Below, one piece after another: positions 50,333 through 60,700 of a DNA stretch of 64,000 bases; the stretch's first letter is position 1; each line of letters begins with the position of its first letter. The translations under genes were made by a program, and so were the position numbers. The notes beneath the pieces were generated by a model, which saw only the letters and a program-made list of their open reading frames with translations, made no database searches and was not told the origin of the DNA. The DNA comes from Nocardiopsis listeri NBRC 13360. Lineage in GTDB: Bacteria > Actinomycetota > Actinomycetes > Streptosporangiales > Streptosporangiaceae. The DNA lies in assembly GCF_001570765.1 (NCBI RefSeq), contig NZ_BCSH01000049.1, forward strand, positions 1-64,000, read 5' to 3'.

Positions 50333-53201
50333 TCGGATTTCCCTTCGTGTTGTCGCCGGGGCCGGGCCGCCCCAGGACCGAGAGCCTGTCGCCTTCGCTG
50401 GTGCCCCAGACTCGTTCGTCTTCGGCGAGCCAGGTGGAGCGGTTACGGGAGTTGTCGTTTTGTCCCCCACCACCGCCCATGCCTCCCATACCACCGCCCA
50501 TGGGCGGCATCATGGGCGGCATGCCGCCGCCCATGCCTCCCATGCCCGCGCCCAGTCCGCCGAAGTTTCCGCCGCCGTTTCCGCTGACCGCGTCGGTGAA
50601 CGCGTCGCCACCACCGGAACCGGGGTCGCCGCGAAGGTCGCCGCCGCCGGCCTGGATGCCGTTGGCGTCCGGTTGGACTCCCGAGGCGTTGGGGGCGAGC
50701 AGCTGGTCTTCGGCTTCGGGGCTGCCCCACCCATCGCCGATGGAGTAGGAGGTCCCTTCGCCCTCCCCGCCACCGTTGTCGCGGCCCAGGGAGTCACCGA
50801 GGCCGCCGCCGAGATCGCCGCCCCCGCTCTCGGGGCCGGCGTTCATCCGCTCTTCGAGGTCAGCGCGCTGCTGGTCGTAGTACTCATCCAGACGGTTCTG
50901 GTACTCATCGGCCGCGGAGCCGTCGGCACCACCCTCGGAATCCGATCCGCCACCGCCCAGATCCCCACCGCCGGAGTCCGGACCCGCGACGAGATCGTCC
51001 AGCTCCTGGCTGCGCTGGTCGTAGTAGTCCGACAGCTGCTCCCGGTACTCCTCCAGCTCCGGAGCGGGCTTCCCGTTCTCGTCGGTGATCCCGTTGACAT
51101 CGGAGCGCAGCCGATCGAGGCCGGCCTTCTCGGCGTCGTAGTACTCCTGGAGGCGCTGCTGGCGTTGCTCGGGCGTCGACTCGTCGCCACCGAGATCTCC
51201 GCCGCTCCCTTCGGGACCGGACTCCAGCCGTTCCAGGTTGGCGGACTGCTCCTGGTAGTAATCGTCCAACAGGCTCTGGTACTCCTGCTGCGCTGGGGTG
51301 AGCGTTTGGCCGTCGTCGGTGCGGCCGTCACCGTCGGGATCGGGCGACTCCTTCATGAGGCGGTCGAGGTCGCCGGTCTGCTCGTTGTAGTACTCCTCGA
51401 GGCGTCGCTCGTACTCCTCCGCCGACGGTTGGGAGCCCTCGCCGCCGAGATCGCCGCCCCCGCTCTCGGGGCCGCCGTTCAGCTGCTCGTCGAGATCCCT
51501 GGTGGCCTGGTCGTAGTAGTCGTCGATCGCCTGGTTGTAGCGGTCCTCCGACGACCGGTTCCGGTTGCCGGAACCGCCGCCGCCTCCTCCGCCGCCCAGC
51601 TGCCCACCGCCGCCCACCGGTGGGGGCGGGGCGTTCATCTCCTGTTCCAGCTCATCGGTCTGCTGGTTGTAGTAGTCGTCCAGCGTCTGATTGAACCGGT
51701 CCTCCGAGGTCGGACCGTCCCCACCGTCGCCGTCGAGATCACCTCCGCCACCGAGGTCACCCCCGCCACCGTCGGGTCCGGCGCGCAGCTCATCGGTCGC
51801 GTTCCGGTAGTACTCGTCGAGCGCGTCGTTGTACTCGGCCTCCGACGCCGGACCATCGCCACCGGAATTCCCACCACCGCCCCCGAGGTCACCCTCACTG
51901 GCCTCGGGGCCGCTCTCCATCTCGTCGATCATCTTCTGGTAGTACTCGTCGAGCGCGTCGTTGTACTCGCCCTCCTTGGACGGGCCGTCGCTGCCCTCCT
52001 CGTCACCCCCACCGCCGCCGGGCGGATTGTCCTTCATCCACTGGGTCTGCTCCTCATACCATTCTTCGAGCGTCCCCTCGTACTCCTTCTGGGCGTCGGA
52101 CTTGCCATCGTCCCCACCGCCACCGCCGAGGCCACCACCGAGGCCACCGCCGGAGCCCACGGGGGACCAGTCGAGCGTCTTGACCTCGGTCGGCTTGACC
52201 TCGATGAATTTATCGAAGTTGTCGGTGTAGCCGTTGGCGATGGTCTGCATGCTCTTGGCGGCACCTGCGGTGAGGTCGTTCAGCCGGTTACGCCAGTCCT
52301 GCTTGATCCGCTCCTGGATCTCCTTCCAGGTGTTGGGGTTGTTCGCCTTGCCGATGTCCCCGATCTGGCTGGTGTCATCACCCTTGTTGAGCGTGGCGAT
52401 GTCACTATTCTCATCGAACCATTTCTTGGTGACGCTCTGGGGATCCCACAAATCGGTGGCGAGCCAGTCATCGTGGAGCTTGCGAATATTTTCACCCTCC
52501 GTGAGAACAACCAGGTCCCGGGTGTCCCGGAGGGGTTTGGGGTAACTGGCGGCCTGATGACCGAGATCATTGAAGCGCAGCTGGATATTGCGCAGGTAAT
52601 CCACGAAGACGTCGGCGGTCGCTCCCTTCAAGGTGTCGCGTGCGGTGGTACGCCACTCCTCAACCTTGCTCTCGGCACCCCTCACCATTGTGACCAGGTC
52701 ATCGAGCGTCGTGGCGAGGTCGTCCATGGCGGTCGGGCTGAATTTCCTGCCGTCCTTCCCGTTCCATGGCCCCTTGAGGGCGAGCTCCAGGTGGTGGAAG
52801 AACGTCCGACCGTCGGGCTCGTCCATGAATTTCTTGTTATAGACGATCCCGGAATAATATGGCGTCGTCTTCGAATCGCTATTCGGTTGATAGCTGGAAT
52901 CCATCGACCCAGTACCCCTGCGGCTTCCACTCGAGGTGAGGCTCGTTTGTATCCAGTAGTCAAGACCATCCGGGCTTTTCTGGTCGGACCTGAAGCTGAG
53001 GAACCAGTCGGCCTTCATGACATCGTCGGGCGACATCATCGGTGGATAGGTGTCCCCCATGTCCGGGTCGGTATAGGTGTTGATGACGTAGTGGAGATCC
53101 TTGGGAAACGGCGAGCCTTCGAGATTGCGATCGGCCGGCGCCTTTTCTCCCAGCTCCCCGTCCAGCCCAAGAGGGATGTCCTCTTCTTTCCCTTTTGGCA
53201 C
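50184..53201 (-). CDS. large repeat protein of the type VII locus
   Basis: A 1005-residue protein. Residues 1-350 are a non-repetitive helical region with several Trp and WKE/WRN motifs, possibly PPE-like in role. Residues about 365-800 contain ten degenerate repeats of 30-45 residues. Each has a helix of the form EYxxxLDEYYxxQxxDL followed by a GPExGGGDLGGG linker. The C-terminus is Gly/Met/Pro-rich and then has LAEDERVWG and SVLG, seen at the ends of actinobacterial type VII proteins. GTG start with AGGAGG about five bases upstream. The last 149 bases overlap the YbaB-like gene in another frame. I do not know its function; a scaffold or secreted surface protein is possible. Confidence 0.65.
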   Translation of the reverse strand: MPKGKEEDIPLGLDGELGEKAPADRNLEGSPFPKDLHYVINTYTDPDMGDTYPPMMSPDDVMKADWFLSFRSDQKSPDGLDYWIQTSLTSSGSRRGTGSMDSSYQPNSDSKTTPYYSGIVYNKKFMDEPDGRTFFHHLELALKGPWNGKDGRKFSPTAMDDLATTLDDLVTMVRGAESKVEEWRTTARDTLKGATADVFVDYLRNIQLRFNDLGHQAASYPKPLRDTRDLVVLTEGENIRKLHDDWLATDLWDPQSVTKKWFDENSDIATLNKGDDTSQIGDIGKANNPNTWKEIQERIKQDWRNRLNDLTAGAAKSMQTIANGYTDNFDKFIEVKPTEVKTLDWSPVGSGGGLGGGLGGGGGDDGKSDAQKEYEGTLEEWYEEQTQWMKDNPPGGGGGDEEGSDGPSKEGEYNDALDEYYQKMIDEMESGPEASEGDLGGGGGNSGGDGPASEAEYNDALDEYYRNATDELRAGPDGGGGDLGGGGDLDGDGGDGPTSEDRFNQTLDDYYNQQTDELEQEMNAPPPPVGGGGQLGGGGGGGGSGNRNRSSEDRYNQAIDDYYDQATRDLDEQLNGGPESGGGDLGGEGSQPSAEEYERRLEEYYNEQTGDLDRLMKESPDPDGDGRTDDGQTLTPAQQEYQSLLDDYYQEQSANLERLESGPEGSGGDLGGDESTPEQRQQRLQEYYDAEKAGLDRLRSDVNGITDENGKPAPELEEYREQLSDYYDQRSQELDDLVAGPDSGGGDLGGGGSDSEGGADGSAADEYQNRLDEYYDQQRADLEERMNAGPESGGGDLGGGLGDSLGRDNGGGEGEGTSYSIGDGWGSPEAEDQLLAPNASGVQPDANGIQAGGGDLRGDPGSGGGDAFTDAVSGNGGGNFGGLGAGMGGMGGGMPPMMPPMGGGMGGMGGGGGQNDNSRNRSTWLAEDERVWGTSEGDRLSVLGRPGPGDNTKGNPNEYVPGANGAGSRTSTGRPGEDRPGKRKPGIGNRRGRLQGPGDQREDQR
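50800..52110 (-). repeat. ten in-frame degenerate EY...LDEYY repeats
   Basis: Coding repeats inside the 1005-residue protein. Examples: EYNDALDEYYQKMIDEM, EYNDALDEYYRNATDEL, RYNQAIDDYYDQATRDL, EYQSLLDDYYQEQSANL and EYQNRLDEYYDQQRADL. Linkers GDLGGGG recur in most units. Divergence between units indicates old duplication, not slippage. Confidence 0.85.
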
Positions 53202-53280
53202 AACGCCTCCTCATTCGTTCTCCACGGCACCACTCAACGCTCACCCCGGACGATTCAGAGCACCACCGGGGTTCCCACGG

Positions 53281-53742
53281 TCACTTTTCGTCGTCGCCGT
53301 CGGATTCGCCATCATCACCGTCGGAGTCGCCATCGTCGCTGCCGGAGTCTCCCGAGCCGGCCCTTACCGACGCCGCGTTCCCGGGGTCGATGAGTTCCGC
53401 GAGATCGCGTGCGGTGATCACCGCGTCATCCTCGGCGTCCTCGAACCGGATGTGCGCCTGGTCCAGTCTCCTGTCCAGCTCCTCGAACTGATCGATCAGG
53501 ACGTTGAGCTGGTCGCGCATCTTCCGCACGTTGGTGTTCACGGCCAAGGCGAACTCGCCCGCGGCGGGGAAAATGTCCGCGTTCCCCGCACGGATACGTT
53601 CGACCACCGATGCATTCTCGCCGTCGTCGATGTAGCCGTTCAGGGCAGACCTTTGCTCCTTCAGGTCCTTCAACATCGGGAGGATCTTGTCCTTCCGGAA
53701 GTCGTCCATGTAGCCGAAGGTGATCTCGGTGCTTTCGGCCAT
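53281..53742 (-). CDS. helical type VII-locus protein with acidic tail
   Basis: A 153-residue protein. Residues 1-115 form predicted helices (ILPMLKDLKEQRSALNGY, NVRKMRDQLNVLIDQFEELD) without a clear WXG; the last 25 are Asp/Ser/Gly-rich. GAGGAG precedes the ATG. Size and location between WXG100-like genes and the repeat protein suggest a secreted substrate or partner of the WXG family. No firm family. Confidence 0.6.
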   Translation of the reverse strand: MAESTEITFGYMDDFRKDKILPMLKDLKEQRSALNGYIDDGENASVVERIRAGNADIFPAAGEFALAVNTNVRKMRDQLNVLIDQFEELDRRLDQAHIRFEDAEDDAVITARDLAELIDPGNAASVRAGSGDSGSDDGDSDGDDGESDGDDEK

Positions 53743-53811
53743 CGTCTGCTCTCCTCACTCTCCGGCACCCGGGCCGGGACCGGCGTCGGCCCCGGCCCGG
53801 GCGGGCGGCGG

Positions 53812-54111
53812 CTACATGTTCTGCGAGACCCATTCGAGGGACAGCTTGTTGTCGGTGTTCTGGTAGTTGTCACGGATCATGATCAACGCCTGCTCGGCCT
53901 TGGTGAGCAGGAACTCCATGTCCTGCACGTTGAGCCGCCACTGGGCCATGCTGGTGTCATAGTTCTCGGCCGTGGCACCATCGAGCTCACCGCGGACCGT
54001 GGACATCTTCATGGCCAACTCGTCAAGGGAGTTGCGGATGTCCTGGGTACGAGCGCGCAGATCGAACGCGGAATCGTCCATGCCCGCGTAACGGACGGAA
54101 AAGTCACTCAT
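53812..54111 (-). CDS. WXG100-size protein lacking the W-x-G
   Basis: A 99-residue protein with the helix-turn-helix layout of ESAT-6/WXG100 proteins. The turn region reads LDGATAENYDTSMAQW, where the expected W-x-G tryptophan is Leu, but the downstream Trp is kept. Ends at SLEWVSQNM. ATG 54111 chosen over an in-frame extension (54147) on length. Directly downstream of the canonical WXG100 gene, so the two probably form the heterodimer. Confidence 0.75.
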   Translation of the reverse strand: MSDFSVRYAGMDDSAFDLRARTQDIRNSLDELAMKMSTVRGELDGATAENYDTSMAQWRLNVQDMEFLLTKAEQALIMIRDNYQNTDNKLSLEWVSQNM

Positions 54112-54206
54112 CGGCTGCTGCCTACTTTCGCTTCCGGGGCCACCCACAGGGGCGGTCGTCGCAGGGAGGAGGGGGAAAGCGCTCAGATGGGATCGCCTTG
54201 CTCCGC

Positions 54207-54530
54207 TCAGCCGCCCTGGTTGGGGTTGAGCTGGTTATTCCAGGTGGAGGAGAGCACGAGGTTCTCGTCTTCCAGGTTCAACATGCCTCGCGTGGTACCG
54301 CCGAAGGTGCCGATCATGTTGTTCATGCCGTTGACGATCAGCCGCAGCTCCTCCAGCCACTTCACCAGTGCGGTCTCATAGCCCTGCTCGGCGCCGCCGA
54401 CCCAGGTGCTCTTGAGGGAGTCGCGCAGGAAGTCGACCTTGGTGTAGACGGCGTTGCACTCGTTGTAGGCCGTCTCCATCGCCATCCGGCCCGTGCTCAT
54501 GCCGTGTTCGGTACTGGTGGTCTGGACCAT
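54207..54530 (-). CDS. WXG100-family protein
   Basis: A 107-residue protein with STWVGGAEQGYETALVKW: the W-x-G turn (WVG) followed by the second helix with a Tyr and Trp. This is the WXG100 signature of type VII substrates. Start ATG 54530 with AGGAG eight bases upstream; a GTG two codons earlier is the alternative. Lies just after eccB and before its likely dimer partner. Confidence 0.85.
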   Translation of the reverse strand: MVQTTSTEHGMSTGRMAMETAYNECNAVYTKVDFLRDSLKSTWVGGAEQGYETALVKWLEELRLIVNGMNNMIGTFGGTTRGMLNLEDENLVLSSTWNNQLNPNQGG

Positions 54531-54591
54531 GTTCACCTCTCCTTTCGGTTAAGGGGTACTGGACCCCGATCGTGGTTGCGTGGTGGTGCGG

Positions 54592-56055
54592 TCAGGTTCC
54601 CTCCCGCTCGCCGCATCCGGCCGCGGCGGGCGGGGCGGCCGTCGCCGGAACCGGCTGGGCAGCGGCCTCGGCCGACATGAGCGGCCCGGTGGGCAGCAGG
54701 CGCAGCAGCGAGGTGGGAACGCGCGCGGCGGCCTCGGCCGAGTAGCCGAGTTCCCCAGCGGTGTCGGCGGACGGCAACGGGTACTTGGTGGCGGCGTCGG
54801 TCACCAGGTAGTAGGTGGGATCCGAGGCCGATCCCCCGGTGGGCTCGGCGCGGACGATCGCGCCGGTCCCCGCGGGGATGCCGATGAGGTCGGCGGTGGG
54901 ACAGCCGTGGGCGGTGTGGGGCCGGTCCTGGACCGGCCAGGCGCTCACCGCCTCCAGCGGATGTAGGACGAGCTGAGCGTCACCGTCGGCGGAGACGCGC
55001 ATGCACGGCGCCTGCCCGTCGGTGGCCGCCGGCTCGGGCGGGGTGACCGGGAGCCCGTCGTCGATGGCGGCCGCGTTCTCGGCCAGGTTGCGCTGGACGT
55101 CTGCGGCGTTGAGCGCGACGGGTTCAGGTGCGGCGTCACCGTAGGCGTCGTCGGTGATGCGCGTGTCGGCGAGTGCCAGCCGAGACTGGACGGCGCTGAC
55201 CGGGACCAGGCCCCCGCCGCCGAGCAGGTAGTACTGGTCGGCGTCTCCGTCGCCGCGCACCACGAAGACCTGGCCGGTGACACGCCGTTCGCCGCCGATC
55301 TCAGGGCTCTGTTCGCCGACCCCGCCGGGGACCTCGGGGGCTGCGAGGTCGCCCCCGGATGGAACCGAGTCGAGGAACGCGCGGCTGACGCTCCGGGCCG
55401 GGCTGGTGCCGTAGCCCAGAGCTTGGAGAGCACCGTTCTCCTCGTCCAGGCGCAGCCGGGTGCCGTTCCAGAGCAGGTGGTGATCGTTGTCGGGGCCTTC
55501 GACCAGTACCGCGAACTCGGTGGGCAGGGCGCCGTCGTCGGGGGTCGCGTCGATGGACAGGGCGGTTCGCGGCTCGCCGTCCTCCTGCGCCGGGGGAACC
55601 GCGCACACACGCCAGAGGGCCGAGGACATGGTTTCGGCGTCGGGCAGGGAATCGGGAGCGCCGGGGATGCCGACGGGGCCGCCCTTGGGGACCCCGGCCA
55701 ACGAATCGGCGCTGACCGAACGGACGGTCATCTGACTACCTTGGACCAGCCGGGCCGAGGCGTAGTTGGCGACGGGGCGCAGGACGCCACCGGAGTAGAG
55801 GTAGGTGGCGCCGGTCTCGCGTTCCAGGACGAGGGCGCCCTCGGTGCGCCAGGAGGTATTGCCTCCCGGGAAGATCAGTCCGAAGACCAGGAACCCGACG
55901 CACAGCAGGGCTGCTATGGCCAGCCCGATGAAGGCCCCGCGCCGGGTGCGCTGCATGGGTGCGTCGATGGCGTCGGGGTCGGCCTCCAGCATGGCGGTGC
56001 CCAGGCGGCCCACCATGAAGTTGTGGGCGACGACCTGGTCGCGGCGCGTCTGCAC
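54592..56055 (-). CDS. eccB: EccB, type VII secretion core membrane protein
   Basis: A 487-residue EccB. N-terminus MQTRRDQVVAHNFMVGRLG with a cytoplasmic segment, one membrane helix at about 41-63 (IGLAIAALLCVGFLVFGLIF), then a large extracytoplasmic domain with repeat-type strands, cysteines (VCAVPP, APCMRVS, HGCPTAD) and SGGVLRPVANYASARL, a typical EccB stretch. Starts at GTG 56055, three bases past the eccD stop. Part of the EccBCD membrane pore. Confidence 0.92.
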   Translation of the reverse strand: MQTRRDQVVAHNFMVGRLGTAMLEADPDAIDAPMQRTRRGAFIGLAIAALLCVGFLVFGLIFPGGNTSWRTEGALVLERETGATYLYSGGVLRPVANYASARLVQGSQMTVRSVSADSLAGVPKGGPVGIPGAPDSLPDAETMSSALWRVCAVPPAQEDGEPRTALSIDATPDDGALPTEFAVLVEGPDNDHHLLWNGTRLRLDEENGALQALGYGTSPARSVSRAFLDSVPSGGDLAAPEVPGGVGEQSPEIGGERRVTGQVFVVRGDGDADQYYLLGGGGLVPVSAVQSRLALADTRITDDAYGDAAPEPVALNAADVQRNLAENAAAIDDGLPVTPPEPAATDGQAPCMRVSADGDAQLVLHPLEAVSAWPVQDRPHTAHGCPTADLIGIPAGTGAIVRAEPTGGSASDPTYYLVTDAATKYPLPSADTAGELGYSAEAAARVPTSLLRLLPTGPLMSAEAAAQPVPATAAPPAAAGCGEREGT

Positions 56056-56058
56056 TGC

Positions 56059-57459
56059 TCAGCCCCCGATCCCGCGGAGCAGGCCGAACAGGCCGAGGTT
56101 GCCGAAGACCAAGCAGACCATGGCGATGGCCGCGAGGAGCTGGATGATCTCGGCGGCGCGACCCCAGTGGGGCAGGCCGCGCCTGCCCGGGATCGTCCAC
56201 GCCAGGACGGTGAGGCCTGCGGCGACGGCGAAGACGCCCAGGAGGGCCAGCGACCTCCACAGAGTACTGGTGTCGGCCACGGCGGCGATGACGATGAAGG
56301 CGAGGCCGACGCAGGCGGGGGCCGTCAGGGAGAGCTTCTGCCAGGCGTCCGCCAGGCCACGGCTCTGCAGCAGCAGGACCAGAGCCACCACCACGCCGAG
56401 GGTGACCGGCAGCCAGCCGGGCCCCGAGGCCAGGATGAGTAGGGCCACCACGTGGAGCGCGCCGGTGGCCGCGAGCACGGCCCCCTGATAACTGTCGGCC
56501 AGCGCGGTGCGGTCGAGGACGTCGCGCGCGGGGTGGGGGTCGATGGCCTCCTGGAGCTGCTGTGGGTTGGACGGCAGCGGGGGCAGCCGCAGCCCCGAGA
56601 TACGGAAGCCGATGGCGGGGGCGAAGGTGCCGAGCAGGATCGCGAGGGCGCTGACGGCCCCGGCGATGCCGGTCATGGTCAGACCGGGCGCCAGCATCAG
56701 CGTCACCGCGGAGACCGCCCCGAAGACCTCGAAGACGATGAGACCCGCGAAGAACGGAACGGCCCCGGCGACGGCCGCCAAGCCCAGGACGGTGGCGCCC
56801 GCGCCGGCCATGCAGGCCGCGAGGGCACGGGCGCCCAGAAGGGGCACGCCGGGATCACCGGTGGGGATGGCGGCCCCGGCCAGGCCCGTGTAGAGCACGG
56901 CGGCGGCGGCCAAGCCGGTGGCGGCGGTGAGGTCGCCCATCGCCCGGGACGCGGCCCACGCGCCCAAGAGCAAAATGACGGCGGCGCCGCCCGCGATCAG
57001 GGCGGTGAGCCCGTTCATGCCGCCCATCGCCAGCAGGACGAACCCGGTGAACAGGGTGAACAGGCTCAGCGCGTGCAGCAGTCGGCGGGTGTAGGTGGGG
57101 CGCCAAGCGTGACTGCGCTCGGCCATACCGGTGGCCACGCCGTCGATGAGGTCGTCGAAGTGCAGGGGCGGGAGCTGGTCGCGGCGCGGGCGCAGGTAGA
57201 GGGTCTCACCGTGGTAGAGACCCAGGGTCTGTATGGTGCCGTCCTCCTCCAGGGCGGGCGAACCGAGTTGCTGGAGGACCCAGCCGTCGTGTTCGAGCCC
57301 ACCCTCGTCGAGGTCCTCACCGCCATCGCCTTCGGCGTAGAGGACGATCGTGGGCAGTAGCTCGGCCAACGGAACGTCGCTGGGAACCGCGATCTCGAAG
57401 GTGCGGTCCGGGGCACGGATGACGAGTCGGCAAAGGTCGGGGGCGAAGGAGTCGCTCAT
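56059..57459 (-). CDS. eccD: EccD, type VII secretion integral membrane protein
   Basis: A 466-residue EccD. Residues 1-95 form the YukD/ubiquitin-like cytoplasmic domain (LCRLVIRAPDRTFEIAVPSD, then QTLGLYHGETLYLRPR). Eleven or so membrane segments fill residues 125-466. First gene of the minus-strand type VII operon, sharing a 300-bp divergent promoter region with eccC. Confidence 0.92.
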   Translation of the reverse strand: MSDSFAPDLCRLVIRAPDRTFEIAVPSDVPLAELLPTIVLYAEGDGGEDLDEGGLEHDGWVLQQLGSPALEEDGTIQTLGLYHGETLYLRPRRDQLPPLHFDDLIDGVATGMAERSHAWRPTYTRRLLHALSLFTLFTGFVLLAMGGMNGLTALIAGGAAVILLLGAWAASRAMGDLTAATGLAAAAVLYTGLAGAAIPTGDPGVPLLGARALAACMAGAGATVLGLAAVAGAVPFFAGLIVFEVFGAVSAVTLMLAPGLTMTGIAGAVSALAILLGTFAPAIGFRISGLRLPPLPSNPQQLQEAIDPHPARDVLDRTALADSYQGAVLAATGALHVVALLILASGPGWLPVTLGVVVALVLLLQSRGLADAWQKLSLTAPACVGLAFIVIAAVADTSTLWRSLALLGVFAVAAGLTVLAWTIPGRRGLPHWGRAAEIIQLLAAIAMVCLVFGNLGLFGLLRGIGG

Positions 57460-57639
57460 CTGGTTCTTACTACTCGGGACGCAGGCGGGATCACCGATGG
57501 TGCTGTCTCGTGCTACCCGGGGGAGGAAGCGGACACTACACTCGGTAACTGGCAGGAAACCTCATGATCCAACGACTTTCGCAACGGTAACACCGTCGGA
57601 CCGAAATTGGCACCATGTGGGAATAAATGTTGTGTCCTG

Positions 57640-57668
57640 TTGGCTTTATGTTGGTTTGCGGACATAAT
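57640..57668 (+). promoter_or_regulatory. probable eccC promoter
   Basis: TTGGCT (57640-57645), a 17-bp spacer, then CATAAT (57663-57668), in the only AT-rich patch between eccD and eccC, about 95 bases before the eccC start. The divergent eccD promoter should lie in the same region, but I could not point to it. Confidence 0.5.
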
Positions 57669-57764
57669 TCTGGTTCCCGCCAGGAACTGACACCCGTGTG
57701 CGGCCCTCTCCGGACCCTCCGCGCCGCCGATCCCCGCCTCAACCGCCAGGAGACGATCGCCTCC

Positions 57765-60700
57765 GTGAGCACCATCCTCGTCCGCCGACCGTCCCGCCGC
57801 CCCGGGCCGGACATGCCTGACGGAGAGTTCCAGCTCCAAGAGCCGCCCGAGCTCCCCGAGGAGCAATCGACCATGTCGGCGGTGTTCAACTACCTGCCGA
57901 TGGCCATGACCTCGATGGCGATGGTCCTGCTGTTCATCCGGCCCGGTGCCCAGGGCAGTGCCGTGAACACCTTCATGCCCTACGTCGCCGGCGGGATGAT
58001 GCTGCTGGGCGCCGTCGCCATGCTGGTGGGCCAGTACGTGCGCGCCCGCAGCGAGCGCAAGCGTCAACTCAACGGCGATCGCCGCGACTACCTGCGCTAC
58101 CTCACCCAGAGCCGAGCCAAGGCGCGCGAGGTCGTCACCTCCCAGCGCGACGCCATGCTGTGGCGTGCCCCCGCCCCCGATGCCCTATGGGCCCTGGTGC
58201 GTACCTCCCGGCTGTGGGAGCGCCGCTCCACCCACGATGACTTCGCCGAGGTCCGGCTGGCGGTGGGCGAGCAGGCGATGCGCATGCGCATCGCCCCGCT
58301 GTCCACCAAACCGGTCGAGGACCTCGAACCGCTCAGCGCCCACGCGCTGCGCCGCTTCATCCGGGCCTACGCCACCGTCGAAGACCAGCCCGTCGCCGTC
58401 TACCTGCGCGGATACGCCCGTATCTCGCTAGAGGGCGACGCCGAGGCCTCACGCGCCATGGTGCGCGCCATGATCGGCCAGCTCGCCGTCTTCCACGCAC
58501 ACGACGAACTGCGCATCGCCGTGTGCGCAGCCGACGAACACCTCGCCGCCTGGGACTGGGTCAAGTGGCTGCCCCACGCGATGCACCCCACCGACCGAGA
58601 CGGTGCCGGCCCCGTCCGGCTGATCGGCAGCGACCCCGACGAGCTGGAGCGCATCATCGGCCCCGACCTGGCCGACCGCTCCCGCTTCGAGCCCGGCGGT
58701 TCCCCCTCCCGCGAAGAGCCCTTCATCGTCATCGTCGTCGACAGCGGGCGAGCGCAATCGGCCACCCGGTTCGACTCCGGCGGCTACCGCAACACCGTCA
58801 TAGTGCACATCGACGACCCGCTGCCCTGGGACGGCACCCCCTTCACCCTGGGGCTGAAGGTTGAGCCCGACGCTCTGGAGGTGGTCGGCCAGGACCACAG
58901 CGGGCGGCGCACCCTCACCCCACTGGGCCGCCCCGACACTCTCAGCCCCGCGCGCGTCCACGCGCTGGCCCGGCTACTCGCCCCCTACCGCATGAGCATG
59001 GCCATCGAGGTGGTCGAGCCGCTGGTCACCGACTTCGAGCTGACCTCCTTGCTGGGGATCCCCAACATGCACGTCCACGACACCGAGCGGCTGTGGGGCG
59101 ACCTGCACCAGGACTCGCGACTGGCGGTGCCCATCGGCGTCGAGGAGAACGGCGCCCCCCTCGAACTCGACCTCAAGGAGTCCGCGCTGGGCGGAATGGG
59201 CCCGCACGGCATGCTCATCGGCGCCACCGGCTCCGGTAAGAGCGAACTGCTGCGCACACTCGTGCTGTCACTGGCGCTCACCCACTCCCCCGATACGCTG
59301 AACTTCGTCCTCGTCGACTTCAAGGGCGGCGCGACCTTCATCGGCCTGGACAAATTGCGCCACACCTCGGCCCTGATCACCAACCTCGCCGACGAGGTCA
59401 CCCTCGTCGAACGCATGCAGGACGCCCTGCACGGTGAGCTGATCCGCCGCCAGGAGCAACTGCGCGCCGCCGGCAACTTCAGCTCCGTCCACGAGTACGA
59501 GAAGGCCCGCCAGGCCAACCCGTCGATGGAGTCCATGCCCACGCTGTTCGTCGTGGTCGACGAGTTCAGCGAACTGCTGGCCGCCCACCGGGACTTCATG
59601 GAGCTGTTCGTGATGATCGGGCGCTTGGGCCGCAGCCTGGGCGTGCACCTGCTGCTGGCCTCCCAACGCCTCGACGAGGGCCGGATCCACCAGTTGGAGA
59701 GCCACCTGTCCTACCGGATCGCGCTGCGCACCTTCTCCGCGATCGAGAGTCGCAGCGTCCTGGGTGTGCCCGACGCCCATCAGCTCCCCCCGGCGCCCGG
59801 AAACGGGTTCCTCAAGACCGGTACCGACCAGCTGACCCGGTTCAAGGCCGCCTACGTCTCCGGTGCCTACCGGGTACGTCGACGCAGCGGCCCCCAGGCC
59901 ACCGCGGCCACCGAGATCGTCCCCTTCCTGTCGGGCTACGTCGCCGACCGCTCCCCCACCCCGGCGCCCGAGCCCATAGCCGAAGGAGAGGAGGACGAAG
60001 ACACCGAGAGCCTGCTCAACGTCGCCTTGGAGCGTCTGCACAATGTAGGTCCCCCGGCACGACAGGTCTGGTTGCCGCCGCTCGGCGTGCCGCCCACCCT
60101 GGACGAACTACTCTCCATGATCGGCCGCCCACTCCCGGACAGCGGTCCCGCGTGGTCGTCCGAACCGCTGCTGGAGGTCCCGCTCGGCGTCATCGACCGA
60201 CCCTTCGAGCAGCTGCGGCTGCCACTCAAGGCCGAACTGCTCGGCGCGGGCGGCAACATCGGCATCGCAGGCGGCCCCCAGAGCGGTAAGAGCACCATGC
60301 TGGTCACCTTGATCTGTGCCCTGGCCCTCACCAACACCCCCGCCCAGACGCAGTTCTACGTACTCGACTTCGGCGGCGGTGCTCTCCAGGCGTTGCGCGG
60401 CCTACCCCACGTGGGCAGCGTGGTCGGGCGGATGGACACCGCCCGTATCAACCGGACCGTGTCGGAGATGATGGAGATCATCACTCATCGCGAGCAATTC
60501 TTCGCCGAGCACGGGGTGGACTCGATGGCCACCTACCGGCGGCGCCGCGCCGCCGGGGAGTTCTCAGAAGAGTCCTACGGCGACGTGTTCCTGGTGATCG
60601 ACGGCTGGTCCACGATCCGCCAGGACTTCATGGACCTGGTCACCCCGCTGACCCAGCTCGCCCAGCGCGGGCTGAGCTACGGCGTGCACCTCGTCGTCGC

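Noticed and set aside
50800..52110. tandem repeats considered as a CRISPR or satellite array
   Set aside because: The repeats are in frame, degenerate at DNA level and encode conserved helices, so they are protein repeats.
50190..53393. 1067-codon plus-strand open frame
   Set aside because: Antisense to the repeat protein. Its composition only mirrors the Gly/Asp/Tyr repeats on the other strand.
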